A stretch of 64,000 bases of DNA from Marinimicrobium sp038419845 (GTDB lineage Bacteria; Pseudomonadota; Gammaproteobacteria; Pseudomonadales; Cellvibrionaceae), in assembly GCF_038419845.1 (NCBI RefSeq), contig NZ_JBCAQT010000014.1:62001-126000 (forward strand), read 5' to 3'. Shown here in pieces: positions 17,564 to 26,730 of this stretch. The translations under genes and the position numbers were made by a program. Each line of letters opens with the position of its first letter. The first letter of the stretch is position 1. The notes under the pieces are model-generated. The model was not told the DNA's origin and ran no database searches. It saw nothing but the letters and a program-made list of their open reading frames with translations.

Positions 17564-20287
17564 TTAGGCCACAGCATCCGCACGCTCTCTGGCGATGATC
17601 TGCTCCAGCTCCGGAATGCAGGAGCCGCAGCCGGTGCCGGCCTGGGTGGCGGTGCTTAGGTCGGCGACGGTTTCGAGGCCCTGTTCGCGTACGGCACTGC
17701 ACAGGGTGTTGTAGCCGACCTGTTTGCAGGCGCAGATGAGTTTGCCGGCGTTGAGGCTTTTGTCCGGCTGGCCGCTGAGCAGGGCGCGCATGGCACCGTC
17801 GGCGAAGTCGCCTTCGAGCAGGTCGCCCAGCCAGCTGAAGTCGCGGGTGCCGAAGCTTTCGGCCAGGGAGTAAGCCAGGTGCAGCTGGCCTTCGCGGACG
17901 ATGGCGCGGCGGAATTCACCCTGGTCGGAGTGGCCGAAGGAAAGCTCCTGGTCGTTGGCGCCTTTGCACAGAGCGCGCAGCTGGCCGTCCAGTTCCGCGG
18001 CGGGGAGTGCGCTGACGATGCGGTAGAGGTGACCGCCGTTGACCCGGGACATGGCCCAGTAGTCGGTCTGCAGATTCGCCAGCGGCTCGCGGCTGACCAG
18101 CAGGGCTTCGGACTGGCCGTACCAGGGGGCGACCTTGACCGGGGTGTATTTGTTCTCCGGTTGGCCGGAGGTGGGGTCGACGTTCTCGCCCACGAGAGTA
18201 GCGACCCGGGCTTTGTTGGCGTGAATGTCGGTCCAGTGCATGGGGACGAAGACCTGGCCGGTTTTGCATTGTTCGCTCACCTGCACTCGCACGCGGATGT
18301 TACCCCAGGCGCTGGTGACGTCGGCCAGGGCGCCGTCCTTGAGTTGGTAGCGGCCGGCGTCGCGGTCGTTGACGCTGATGAAGGGTTCCGGCAGGTGACC
18401 ACACAAGCGGGGGGCCAGGCCAGTGCGGGTCATGCTGTGCCACTGGTCGCGGATGCGGCCGGTGTTGAGTACCAGCGGGAACTCGGTGTTCACCTGACTG
18501 GCGGGTGCCCGGTGGCGCACGGCGACAAACTGGCCCCGGCCGGAGGGAGTGAAATAGACACCGTCACCGAACAGGCGCAGATCGTGATCCGGCGGTGTTT
18601 TACCCGCCGGCAATGGCCACTGGCGCGGGGGCATGGCATCGTAGCCGGCGCGGTCCAGATGCGAATAGAGGCCCAGGTCCAGATCGCGCGCGCCGTTGTT
18701 GTCGGTGGCGGTCAGCTGGGCGTATTCGCGAAACACATCGGCTTCGCTGGCGTAATCGAAGGCTTCGCCATAGCCCATCTGGCGGGCCACGGCGGCGATC
18801 ATCCACCAGTCGGGTTTGGCTTCACCCAGGGCCGGGAGCAGCGCCCGCTGACGGGAAATGCGGCGCTCGGAGTTGGTGACCGTGCCGGATTTTTCCGCCC
18901 AACCGGCGGCGGGCAGGAGTACGTCGGCCAGGCGGGTGGTGTCGGTGTCGGCCATGCAATCGGACACCACCACCAGCGGGCACTTCTCCAGCGCGCGTTT
19001 GACTTTGTCGGCATTGGGCAGACTCATGACCGGGTTGGTGGCCATGATCCAGATGGCTTTGATTTTTCCGGAGTCCACCGCGTCGAACATGTCCACGGCT
19101 TTCAGGCCCGGCTTGCGCGCCAGCTGCTCCGCGCCCCAGAACTTCTGTACCAATTGCCACTGCTCGGGATCGTCAAAGTCCATGTGGGCGGCGAGCGTAT
19201 TGGCCAGGCCCCCGACTTCGCGCCCGCCCATGGCGTTGGGCTGGCCGGTAATGGAGAAGGGCCCCATGCCGGGCCGACCGATGCGGCCGGTGGCCAGATG
19301 GCAGTTGATGATGCTGTTGACCTTGTCGGTGCCCGAGGTGGACTGGTTCACGCCCTGGGAATAGACGGTCACGACTTTTTCGGTGTCGGCAAACCATTGG
19401 AAGAAGGTTTCCAGCTCGTAATCTGACACGCCCAGGGTTTTGGCCAGAACCGGACGGTCGCCGGCGTCTTCCATGGCGGCCACCAGCGCCTCGGTAAAGT
19501 ATTCAGTGTGGGCCTGAACGTAGTCTTCATCCACCGCGCCCTTTTGTGCGAGGTGGGCCAACAGCCCATTGAACAGGGCCACGTCAGTGCCCGGGTTCAC
19601 GGGCAGGTGCAGGTCGGCCAGATCACAGGTATCGGTACGCCGGGGATCAATGACAACCACCTTCATATGCGGGCGCTGCTGTTTGACCGCCTTGATGCGC
19701 TGGTTCAGCACCGGGTGACACCAGGCCAGGTTGGACCCGGTGAGCACCAGCATGTCGGCCTCTTCCAGATCGGTATAGCAGCCGGGCACGGTATCGCTGC
19801 CGAAGGCGCGCTTGTGGCCGGCGACACTGGAGGACATACACAGACGCGAATTGGTGTCGATATTGCCGCTACCGATAAAGCCCTTCATCAGTTTGTTGGC
19901 GACATAATAGTCTTCGGTCAGAAGCTGGCCGGAGACATAGAAGGCGACCGAGTCGGGGCCGTGCTCTATCAAGGTATCGATAAACCCCTGGGCAACGGTC
20001 TGCAACGCCTCATTCCAGGAGCGACGCTCGCCGTGCACGACTGGATGCAGCAGGCGGCCTGTGTCCCCCACTGTTTCACCCAGCGCCATGCCTTTGGAGC
20101 AGAGTTTGCCGTAGTTGGCCGGGTGGGAGGGATCGCCCTCGACCACCACCTCGCGGGTTTCCGGGGTCACTTGCCCACGGATACCACAACCCACACCGCA
20201 ATAGGCACAGGTCGTATCAATTGTGTGGGTGCCTGAGTCGGGCGTTTGTGCGCCGGAGCGGGCAACCAATTGTGTCTTGTCCATCAT
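17564..20287 (-). CDS. nasA: Assimilatory nitrate reductase, catalytic subunit (molybdopterin)
   Basis: A 907-residue cytoplasmic enzyme reducing nitrate to nitrite. The N-terminus has the [4Fe-4S] motif CAYCGVGCGI with the fourth Cys in KLCSKGMALG, then the molybdopterin core (SSVAGHKRAFGSD, VIDPRRTDTCD, SITGQPNAMGGREVGG) and the C-terminal Mo-bis-MGD domain. The last 70 residues add a BFD-like [2Fe-2S] domain (LICACKQVGY...GTGCGSCIPELEQII) typical of NasA with an internal electron-transfer site. It faces away from cobA-nirB-nirD across a 460-base regulatory region. No membrane or periplasmic signal is present, in line with assimilation. Confidence 0.95.
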   Translation of the reverse strand: MMDKTQLVARSGAQTPDSGTHTIDTTCAYCGVGCGIRGQVTPETREVVVEGDPSHPANYGKLCSKGMALGETVGDTGRLLHPVVHGERRSWNEALQTVAQGFIDTLIEHGPDSVAFYVSGQLLTEDYYVANKLMKGFIGSGNIDTNSRLCMSSSVAGHKRAFGSDTVPGCYTDLEEADMLVLTGSNLAWCHPVLNQRIKAVKQQRPHMKVVVIDPRRTDTCDLADLHLPVNPGTDVALFNGLLAHLAQKGAVDEDYVQAHTEYFTEALVAAMEDAGDRPVLAKTLGVSDYELETFFQWFADTEKVVTVYSQGVNQSTSGTDKVNSIINCHLATGRIGRPGMGPFSITGQPNAMGGREVGGLANTLAAHMDFDDPEQWQLVQKFWGAEQLARKPGLKAVDMFDAVDSGKIKAIWIMATNPVMSLPNADKVKRALEKCPLVVVSDCMADTDTTRLADVLLPAAGWAEKSGTVTNSERRISRQRALLPALGEAKPDWWMIAAVARQMGYGEAFDYASEADVFREYAQLTATDNNGARDLDLGLYSHLDRAGYDAMPPRQWPLPAGKTPPDHDLRLFGDGVYFTPSGRGQFVAVRHRAPASQVNTEFPLVLNTGRIRDQWHSMTRTGLAPRLCGHLPEPFISVNDRDAGRYQLKDGALADVTSAWGNIRVRVQVSEQCKTGQVFVPMHWTDIHANKARVATLVGENVDPTSGQPENKYTPVKVAPWYGQSEALLVSREPLANLQTDYWAMSRVNGGHLYRIVSALPAAELDGQLRALCKGANDQELSFGHSDQGEFRRAIVREGQLHLAYSLAESFGTRDFSWLGDLLEGDFADGAMRALLSGQPDKSLNAGKLICACKQVGYNTLCSAVREQGLETVADLSTATQAGTGCGSCIPELEQIIARERADAVA

Positions 20288-20750
20288 AGAGCAACCTGAA
20301 GGTTATTCATTACAAGAAGAGTTGTTGCAATAACCAAACCAGGTTTATCGGTCGACCCGAAAACCAATTAAGGACGCAGTTTTGTCGTCCACCCGGCCGA
20401 ATTTGTACCCGAAAAAGCACTCGTGCACTCGACGGGTGCGCCTGCACCATCACTTGTGTACTTGTGGTGCAATTCCGGTTTTTTGTTTATGCACTGTTTT
20501 GCGTTATTAAAGCGCACCGCTGCACAGCCTTAGTGCTCGTTTTGTTTTCAGAGCACGGCGATCAATTTCTGATCGACGCCCTCGTTCTGTCGCTAAGTCA
20601 TTGAATTTCTGACAATTAAAAAGTTTTCCTACAGCTTGATCGCTAACTGGCACTGTCCTTGCTCTTACCTACTTGACGTTTTAACAACCGTTTTGATCGC
20701 GACTCGAATCGCACGCCACTCAAGGTCAAACGCACGACGGGACAGTAACC
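20288..20750 (+). promoter_or_regulatory. nasA / cobA-nirBD divergent control region with hairpin-forming leader
   Basis: A 463-base intergenic region. It contains three inverted repeats in a row on the cobA side: TGCACCA/TGGTGCA at 20443-20471, GTGCTC/GAGCAC at 20533-20556, and CGATCA/TGATCG at 20559-20575. A run of T follows the first. Successive hairpins upstream of nitrate-assimilation genes are the usual targets of ANTAR antiterminators (NasT/NasR), although no such gene is in the window. The cobA start is about 175 bases downstream of the last hairpin. Hairpins are seen; antitermination is inferred. Confidence 0.45.
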
Positions 20751-21632
20751 ATGAGTACAGCCAACATTCACTCCTTTGACAAGCCGCTGAATCGGAACCT
20801 GTCTGTTTCAGGCAGCGAACGTTCAAAGCAGGCGCGCCGCGAGGCGGGCAAAGTCTGGCTGGTGGGTGCCGGCCCCGGCGACCCCGATCTGCTGACCGTA
20901 AAAGCGCTGCGCGCCATCGAAAGCGCCGACATCATTTTTTACGACCAACTGGTCAGTGCCGATATTCGCGCACTGTTTCCCAAGGGCGTGCCGGCACTCT
21001 ATGTCGGCAAAGCGAAAAACCATCACAGCATCGCGCAGGAAGATCTCAACCAGCGCCTGGTCGATCAGGCCAAGCTGGGAATGACCGTGTGCCGCATCAA
21101 AGGCGGCGACCCTTTTGTGTTTGGTCGCGGCGGTGAAGAGTTGTTGACGCTGCGCCGGGCCGAGGTGGACGCCGAGGTGATCCCCGGCATTACCGCCGCC
21201 TCCGGTTGCAGCAGCGCGGCCGGTATTCCGCTGACCCATCGCGGCCTGTCGCAAGGTTGCACCCTGGTCACCGGCCACGGCGAAAAAGAAGTGACCAGCA
21301 ATTGGCAGGCGCTGGCGCAACTGAATCACACCCTGGTGTTTTATATGGGCGTCAGCCGCTCGGAAGACATTTCCCGGCAATTGATGAACAACGGGTTGAG
21401 CGACGCCACCCCCGCCGCCTTTATCGAAAACGGTTGTCGAGCCAACCAACGGGTGTTCACCACCACGCTGGGATACCTGGCCGATACCGCCGAGCGTGAA
21501 GCCGTCCGCTCCCCGGCACTGATTGTGGTGGGTGATGTGGTGAATCTGGCGGGTGAGTTGGCGCCGGAGCAGTTTTTGAGTGAGGCGCAGCAGCGAGATC
21601 TTGATATCGGGATCACCTGCGCCAGTGCCTAG
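20751..21632 (+). CDS. cobA: Uroporphyrinogen-III C-methyltransferase (sirohaem pathway)
   Basis: A 293-residue S-adenosylmethionine methyltransferase making precorrin-2, the precursor of sirohaem needed by NirB. The SUMT motifs are clear: VWLVGAGPGDPDLLTVKALR, YDQLVS, CRIKGGDPFVFGRGGEE, VIPGITAASGCSSAAGIPLTHR and a late ALIVVGDVV. The C-terminal CysG dehydrogenase/ferrochelatase part is absent, so the next steps must be encoded elsewhere. It heads a cobA-nirB-nirD unit; the 124-base gap to nirB holds a palindromic repeat. Confidence 0.93.
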   Translation: MSTANIHSFDKPLNRNLSVSGSERSKQARREAGKVWLVGAGPGDPDLLTVKALRAIESADIIFYDQLVSADIRALFPKGVPALYVGKAKNHHSIAQEDLNQRLVDQAKLGMTVCRIKGGDPFVFGRGGEELLTLRRAEVDAEVIPGITAASGCSSAAGIPLTHRGLSQGCTLVTGHGEKEVTSNWQALAQLNHTLVFYMGVSRSEDISRQLMNNGLSDATPAAFIENGCRANQRVFTTTLGYLADTAEREAVRSPALIVVGDVVNLAGELAPEQFLSEAQQRDLDIGITCASA

Positions 21633-21667
21633 CGCGAAGTTATCTTTGCGGCACGTTAAGTCGCGAC

Positions 21668-21698
21668 GGCGGATGCGCTTACAGCTTATCCGCCCTAC
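21668..21698. repeat. Dispersed intergenic palindromic repeat, copy 1
   Basis: A GC-rich imperfect palindrome of the form GGCGGATGCGCTTAC...TTATCCGCCCTAC between cobA and nirB. A related copy lies at 43771-43801. Elements of this type occur between genes in many gammaproteobacteria. Confidence 0.5.
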
Positions 21699-21756
21699 AT
21701 CGGCCCCATAGCGTGCAGCCGCGGAACGAATTTGAGATTTAGTCAGGAGTAACGAT

Positions 21757-24300
21757 ATGAAACAGCGCATTATTGTTGTCGGTAACGGCATGGTCGGCCA
21801 CAAGTTCATCACCAATATGCTGGACGCGGCCCCCGAGGGCGAGATCGAAGTGGTGACCTTCGCCGAAGAATCGCGCCTGGCCTATGACCGGGTCAAACTG
21901 AGCAGCTACTTTGATGGTTCCACCGCCGACGATCTGGCGATGACCACCGAAGACGAGTACCGCGAACGCGGCGTGCTCTATACCCTCAATGACCGGGTGA
22001 CCGCGATCGATCCGCAGAACAACAGCGTGATCACCGCCAGCGGCCGTACCGAGAAGTACGACAAGCTGGTACTGGCCACCGGCTCCTATCCCTTTGTTCC
22101 GCCCATTCCCGGTGGCGACCAGGAGCACTGCCTTGTGTACCGGACCATTGAGGATCTGGAGAAAATCACCGCTTCCGCCAGGGACAGCAAAGTGGGCGCC
22201 GTAATCGGCGGCGGCCTGCTCGGTCTGGAAGCGGCCAACGCCCTGAAGAACCTGGGGCTGAAAACCCACGTACTGGAATTCTCCAGTGGCCTGATGGCCC
22301 GCCAGCTGGATGAAGGCGGCGGCCAGCTGCTGACCAAGAAGATTGTAGACCTGGGCGTGAGCGTCCACACCGGCAAGAACACCAAGGAAATTGTCGAGGG
22401 TGACGAGTGTCGCTACCGCATGAACTTTGCCGATGGCGAAGAGCTGGAAACCGACATGGTGATTTTCTCCGCCGGCATCCGCCCACGCGATGAACTGGCC
22501 AAGCAGGCCGGGCTGGATATGGGCGAGCGCGGTGGCATTGCCATCAACAACTTCTGTCAGACCTCAGTGGATAACATCTACGCCATTGGCGAGTGCGCGC
22601 TGTGGAACAGCATGATTTTTGGTCTGGTGGCACCCGGCTACCAGATGGCCAAAGTGGCCGTGGAACACATTCTGGCCAAGTCCGAGCTGGAGTTTACCGG
22701 CGCCGACATGAGCACCAAGCTGAAGTTGCTGGGTGTGGAAGTGGGCAGCATCGGCGATGCCATGGGCAAGACCCCCGGCGCCCAGTGCTATACTTACAGC
22801 GACGGCGTGGCGGAAGTGTACAAGCGCCTGATTGTGTCTGAAGATGGCAAAAAACTGCTGGGTGCCGTACTGGTGGGCGATACCGAATCCTACGGGACGC
22901 TGCAGCAGTTGTGCGTCAATGACATGGACCTGCCCGCTTCACCCGAGCAGCTGATTCTGCCGCAGCTCGATGGCGAAGCCAGTGTCGGCATGGGTGTGGA
23001 TGCGCTCCCGGAGACGGCCCAGATCTGCTCCTGCTACGACGTCACCAAAGGCGATATCCAGGGCGCGGTCCAGGGTGGCTGCTGCGACATGGGCGGCATC
23101 AAGTCCGAGACCGGCGCCTCCACCGGCTGCGGTGGCTGTACCGCGCTGGTCAAGCAGGTCATGGATGCCGAGCTGACCTCGCTGGGTGTGGAAGTGAACA
23201 ACAACCTGTGTGAGCACTTTGAGTACAGCCGGCAGGAACTGGCGGATATTGTGCGGGTGAAGGAGATCAGGACCTTTGACGAGCTGCTGGAAAGCCACGG
23301 CAAAGGGTTGGGTTGCGACATCTGCAAGCCGGCGGTCGGTTCCATTCTCGCCTCTTTCTGGAACGAGTATGTCCTGAAAGACGAACACATCGGTCTGCAG
23401 GACACCAACGATATTTATCTGGGCAACATGCAGAAAGACGGCACCTACTCGATCATTCCTCGTGTGGCCGCCGGCGAGATCACGCCCGAAAAACTGATCG
23501 TGATCGGCGAGATTGCCAAAGAATACAACCTCTATACCAAGATCACCGGCGGCCAGCGCATCGACATGTTCGGCGCTCAACTGCACGAACTGCCTCCGAT
23601 CTGGAAGCGCCTGATCGATGCCGGGTTTGAAACCGGTCATGCCTACGGCAAATCCCTGCGCACGGTGAAATCCTGTGTGGGTACCAGCTGGTGTCGCTAC
23701 GGGGTGCAGGACAGCACCACCATGGCAGTGGCACTGGAGAACCGCTACAAGGGGTTGCGCTCACCGCACAAACTCAAGTTCGCCGTGTCCGGCTGTACCC
23801 GCGAGTGCGCCGAAGCCCAGTCCAAGGACATCGGCGTGATCGCCACGGAAAAAGGCTGGAACCTGTTTGTGTGCGGCAACGGCGGCATGCGCCCCCGTCA
23901 CGCTGACCTGTTCGCCACCGACCTGGATGACGAGACTCTGGTGCGCTACATCGACCGGGTGCTGATGTTCTACATCCGCACCGCCGATCGCCTGCAACGC
24001 ACCTCGGTCTGGCTCGAGAACCTGGAAGGCGGTCTGGATTATCTGCGCGAAGTCGTGATCGATGACAAGCTCAATATCGGTCAGGAACTTGAGGATGATA
24101 TGACCCGCAACATCGCCAACTACGAGTGCGAGTGGAAGAAAACGCTGGAAGACCCGGAAAAACTCAAGCGCTTCAGCCACTTCATCAACACCGATGAGCC
24201 GGACGATAACCTCGCCTACGTGGCCGAGCGCGGCATGCGCCGGCCCGCGACCGAGGAAGACCGCAAGAATCAGATTCCGCTGGTGGAACTGTCGGACTAA
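21757..24300 (+). CDS. nirB: Nitrite reductase [NAD(P)H], large subunit
   Basis: An 847-residue cytoplasmic sirohaem enzyme reducing nitrite to ammonium with NAD(P)H. Domains in order: an FAD/NAD(P)H oxidoreductase (GNGMVGHKF at the start; GGGLLGLEAANAL near residue 150), two BFD-like [2Fe-2S] segments (QICSCYDV...TGCGGCTALV; LGCDICKPAVGS), a ferredoxin-like nitrite/sulphite reductase repeat, and the [4Fe-4S]-sirohaem site with Cys in CVGTSWCRYG and SGCTRECAEAQ. Full length for the family. nirD follows after 36 bases. Confidence 0.96.
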   Translation: MKQRIIVVGNGMVGHKFITNMLDAAPEGEIEVVTFAEESRLAYDRVKLSSYFDGSTADDLAMTTEDEYRERGVLYTLNDRVTAIDPQNNSVITASGRTEKYDKLVLATGSYPFVPPIPGGDQEHCLVYRTIEDLEKITASARDSKVGAVIGGGLLGLEAANALKNLGLKTHVLEFSSGLMARQLDEGGGQLLTKKIVDLGVSVHTGKNTKEIVEGDECRYRMNFADGEELETDMVIFSAGIRPRDELAKQAGLDMGERGGIAINNFCQTSVDNIYAIGECALWNSMIFGLVAPGYQMAKVAVEHILAKSELEFTGADMSTKLKLLGVEVGSIGDAMGKTPGAQCYTYSDGVAEVYKRLIVSEDGKKLLGAVLVGDTESYGTLQQLCVNDMDLPASPEQLILPQLDGEASVGMGVDALPETAQICSCYDVTKGDIQGAVQGGCCDMGGIKSETGASTGCGGCTALVKQVMDAELTSLGVEVNNNLCEHFEYSRQELADIVRVKEIRTFDELLESHGKGLGCDICKPAVGSILASFWNEYVLKDEHIGLQDTNDIYLGNMQKDGTYSIIPRVAAGEITPEKLIVIGEIAKEYNLYTKITGGQRIDMFGAQLHELPPIWKRLIDAGFETGHAYGKSLRTVKSCVGTSWCRYGVQDSTTMAVALENRYKGLRSPHKLKFAVSGCTRECAEAQSKDIGVIATEKGWNLFVCGNGGMRPRHADLFATDLDDETLVRYIDRVLMFYIRTADRLQRTSVWLENLEGGLDYLREVVIDDKLNIGQELEDDMTRNIANYECEWKKTLEDPEKLKRFSHFINTDEPDDNLAYVAERGMRRPATEEDRKNQIPLVELSD

Positions 24301-24336
24301 ACCCTCTAGACCCTCAATAACCTACTGGAGATTACT

Positions 24337-24699
24337 ATGAATGCATCCGCAAGCGCTGCCCAACAGGAAACCAGCACCCAGTGGATCGAGGTGTGCCGCG
24401 AGAACGATCTGGTTCCCAACAGTGGGCTCTGTGCCAAGGTGAACGGCCAGCAGGTGGCGATCATCTATTCGAAGCACCTGAACGAAGTGTTCGCCATCGG
24501 TAACTACGACCCGATCGGCAAAGCCAACGTGCTCTCGCGCGGCATCATCGGCTCCATTGGCGATGATGTAGTGGTGGCCTCGCCCCTGTACAAGCAGCAC
24601 TTCAATCTGCGCACCGGCGAGTGCATCGATTCGCCCGAGCACAGCGTGCCGGTGTATCCGGTGCAGATTGTGGACGGCAGGGTGCAGGTGAGCGCCTGA
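24337..24699 (+). CDS. nirD: Nitrite reductase small subunit
   Basis: A 120-residue Rieske-fold protein that completes the NirBD nitrite reductase. The fold pattern remains (NEVFAIGNYDPIGKANVLSRG, SPLYKQHFNLRTGEC) but the Cys and His cluster ligands are replaced, which is normal for NirD. It is the last gene of the unit; a good Rho-independent terminator follows about 90 bases after its stop. Confidence 0.95.
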   Translation: MNASASAAQQETSTQWIEVCRENDLVPNSGLCAKVNGQQVAIIYSKHLNEVFAIGNYDPIGKANVLSRGIIGSIGDDVVVASPLYKQHFNLRTGECIDSPEHSVPVYPVQIVDGRVQVSA

Positions 24700-24789
24700 A
24701 CTTCAATCGAACATAAGCGGTGGACCCGGGCAAACAGGGCACGGGCCCATCCATCCGACTTCTTCATTGCTTCATGAAGTCGACCTGTT

Positions 24790-24816
24790 GGGGCAGCTTA
24801 GGCTGCTCCTTTTTTT
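24790..24816 (+). terminator. Rho-independent terminator after nirD
   Basis: An 8-bp stem GGGGCAGC/GCTGCTCC (one G-T pair) with loop TTAG, followed by seven T. It is placed to end the cobA-nirBD transcript. Confidence 0.85.
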
Positions 24817-24892
24817 GTCTATTGAACCGCGACCGGGCGATGGGCGTATAGTGTTGCGAAGCATCGACAAGACAACACAGGAGAGGCATTGC

Positions 24893-25555
24893 ATGAAACA
24901 GCCCACCCGCCTGACGGCGGACGACCTGCACGCGATGGACAAACGCTACCGCGCGCATTTCATCAATTCGCTGGCCGGCTTCAAGAGCGCCAACCTGGTG
25001 GGCACCGCCGATGCCGAAGGTAACCCCAACCTCGCGATTGTCAGCTCGGTGATTCACCTGGGCGCCAACCCACCGCTGATGGGCATGGTCACCCGCCCGC
25101 GAACCGTTGAGCGCCACAGCGTGGAGAATCTGCTCGCCAGCGGCTACTACACTCTGAACCAGGTCAATGCGGATATTGTGGAAGCAGCCCACCAGACCTC
25201 GGCCAAGTACCCCCGCGGCGAATCGGAATTTGCCGCCACCGGACTGACGCCGCTCTACAGTGACCTGCACCCCGCCCCCTTTGTGGCCGAGAGTCGTCTG
25301 AGCGTTGCGTTGAAACTGCGCGAAGACAAACTGATTGAGCTCAATGATACCGAATTCATCATCGGCGAGATCATCGAAGTCCGCCTGGATGGCGATGCCA
25401 TTCACGAGGATGGCTTTGTGGACCTGGAGGCATTGGGCAGCGTGGCCATCTCCGGGCTGGACGGTTACCACTCGACCCGTCGCATCGCACGCCTTCCTTA
25501 TGCCAAGCCCGATCGACCACTGACCTCAGCCAAGGGCAGTGATCGCGGGCTCTGA
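24893..25555 (+). CDS. Flavin reductase-family FMN-binding protein
   Basis: A 220-residue protein of the flavin-reductase/DIM6-NTAB fold. Typical segments are LVGTADAEGNPNLAIVSSVIHLG for FMN phosphate contact, MGMVTRPRTVERHSVENL, and YYTLNQVN. Such proteins bind FMN as NAD(P)H oxidoreductases or partners of monooxygenases, but no monooxygenase is adjacent. The start at 24893 follows a GGAGAGG ribosome site; the longer frame upstream runs through the nirD terminator and is not coding. Confidence 0.85.
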   Translation: MKQPTRLTADDLHAMDKRYRAHFINSLAGFKSANLVGTADAEGNPNLAIVSSVIHLGANPPLMGMVTRPRTVERHSVENLLASGYYTLNQVNADIVEAAHQTSAKYPRGESEFAATGLTPLYSDLHPAPFVAESRLSVALKLREDKLIELNDTEFIIGEIIEVRLDGDAIHEDGFVDLEALGSVAISGLDGYHSTRRIARLPYAKPDRPLTSAKGSDRGL

Positions 25556-25598
25556 CGCTCGATCTTCCAGTGATGCCATATGCTGGGGAGCTATCCCA

Positions 25599-26423
25599 TC
25601 AGACCCCGAAAACCTGCATCAGCATACGGCCGCCACTGATGCACAGAAAGATCGCGAATACTCTCTTGAGCCAGGCGGCGTTCAGTTTGCTTCCCAGCCA
25701 GGTGCCCACCGGCACCAGCAGGACGGTCAGTGGCACGATGGCCGCAAACCCCGCCAGACTGACCGACCCCACCATGCCGGCCGGTGCCCCCTCCGGGGTC
25801 TCGGCCAGCAACATGGCGGTGGCGCCGGGCAGGGAAATCAGCAGGCCGAAAAAAGCCGCGGTGCCCACGGCCCGGTGCGGTGGATAGCTGCAGGCTGTAA
25901 GCATGGGGACGCCCAGGGTGCCCCCGCCAATGCCGACCATGACCGAGAAGAACCCGATGCTGCCGGCCATGGCGCCCTGCCCAGGCAGGCCCGGCAGGGA
26001 ATCGGCCAGTGGCGGCGCCTGAGGGCGCAGGAGCATATTGGTGGCCGCCAGCAGCGCAATGATGCCAAACAGGGCGCTGATCAGATCGCCGTTGGCCCAG
26101 AGGGCCACCAGGCTGCCGGCGATGACCCCAAGCACCATGAATGGCCACCAGCGTCTGATCAGCGCCCAGTCAACATTGCCGCGTTTGTGATGGGAGCGCA
26201 CCGACGACAGGCTGGTGGGCACGATCACCAGCAGGGAGGTGCCGGTGGCCACCCGAATCGCCACCGCCGGGTCCACGCCCAGCCCCTGGAGCACAAAGTA
26301 CAGGACCGGGACTATGACAATGCCGCCGCCCACGCCCAGCAAGCCAGCGAGTATGCCGGCAAAGGCGCCGGTGGCCAGCATAGCGAGAAGGGTGGGCAAC
26401 CATTCCGAGATGAAGGTATTCAT
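25599..26423 (-). CDS. TauE/SafE (DUF81) family permease
   Basis: A 274-residue inner-membrane protein of about eight segments in two repeats. The first repeat has GILAGLLGVGGGIVIVPVL and the second FFSVMVGIGGGTLGVPML, the paired glycine-rich signatures of the sulphite/organosulphonate exporter family. The start at 26423 follows a GAGGAG ribosome site; in-frame codons upstream to 26513 are unrelated. It is convergent with the flavin reductase gene and divergent from the RutR-like regulator. The substrate is unknown; anionic organic acids are usual. Confidence 0.9.
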   Translation of the reverse strand: MNTFISEWLPTLLAMLATGAFAGILAGLLGVGGGIVIVPVLYFVLQGLGVDPAVAIRVATGTSLLVIVPTSLSSVRSHHKRGNVDWALIRRWWPFMVLGVIAGSLVALWANGDLISALFGIIALLAATNMLLRPQAPPLADSLPGLPGQGAMAGSIGFFSVMVGIGGGTLGVPMLTACSYPPHRAVGTAAFFGLLISLPGATAMLLAETPEGAPAGMVGSVSLAGFAAIVPLTVLLVPVGTWLGSKLNAAWLKRVFAIFLCISGGRMLMQVFGV

Positions 26424-26730
26424 TCGCGCTCCTCTGCAATCAGTCCTGTGAGGGATAGAGCTTTCATTTTTGACTATCGCAATTCCGAAAACTCTATACT
26501 CTCCGTATTTCAATATTCAAAGCTCCGGCATTCAAACAAGAGGCTGCCAGCACAATGATTCTACAGGAACCCCAGGCTCCGACCACGCTTTGGGAAATAT
26601 CCACCCGCAAAGCGGCGATCTAACAGCTTGTTGAAACAACCGAATCCGTTAAAATGGAGGTAATCGAAGTTAGCCGCAGATATTTCATAGAAGCTGAGGG
26701 AAAACCACGACAATTGCGGAGCAACACAAG
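26424..26730 (+). promoter_or_regulatory. Divergent intergenic region with a candidate promoter toward the TetR gene
   Basis: About 307 bases between the TauE and RutR-like genes with no convincing coding frame. A candidate sigma-70 promoter on the plus strand has TTGACT at 26470-26475 and TCTATA at 26493-26498, 17 bases apart. A small dyad TTGTTGAAACAAC lies near 26628-26640. Neither is proven. Confidence 0.35.

Noticed and set aside
17879..19426. 515-residue plus-strand ORF
   Set aside because: It is the antisense shadow of nasA, Gly/Val/His-rich, with no family features.
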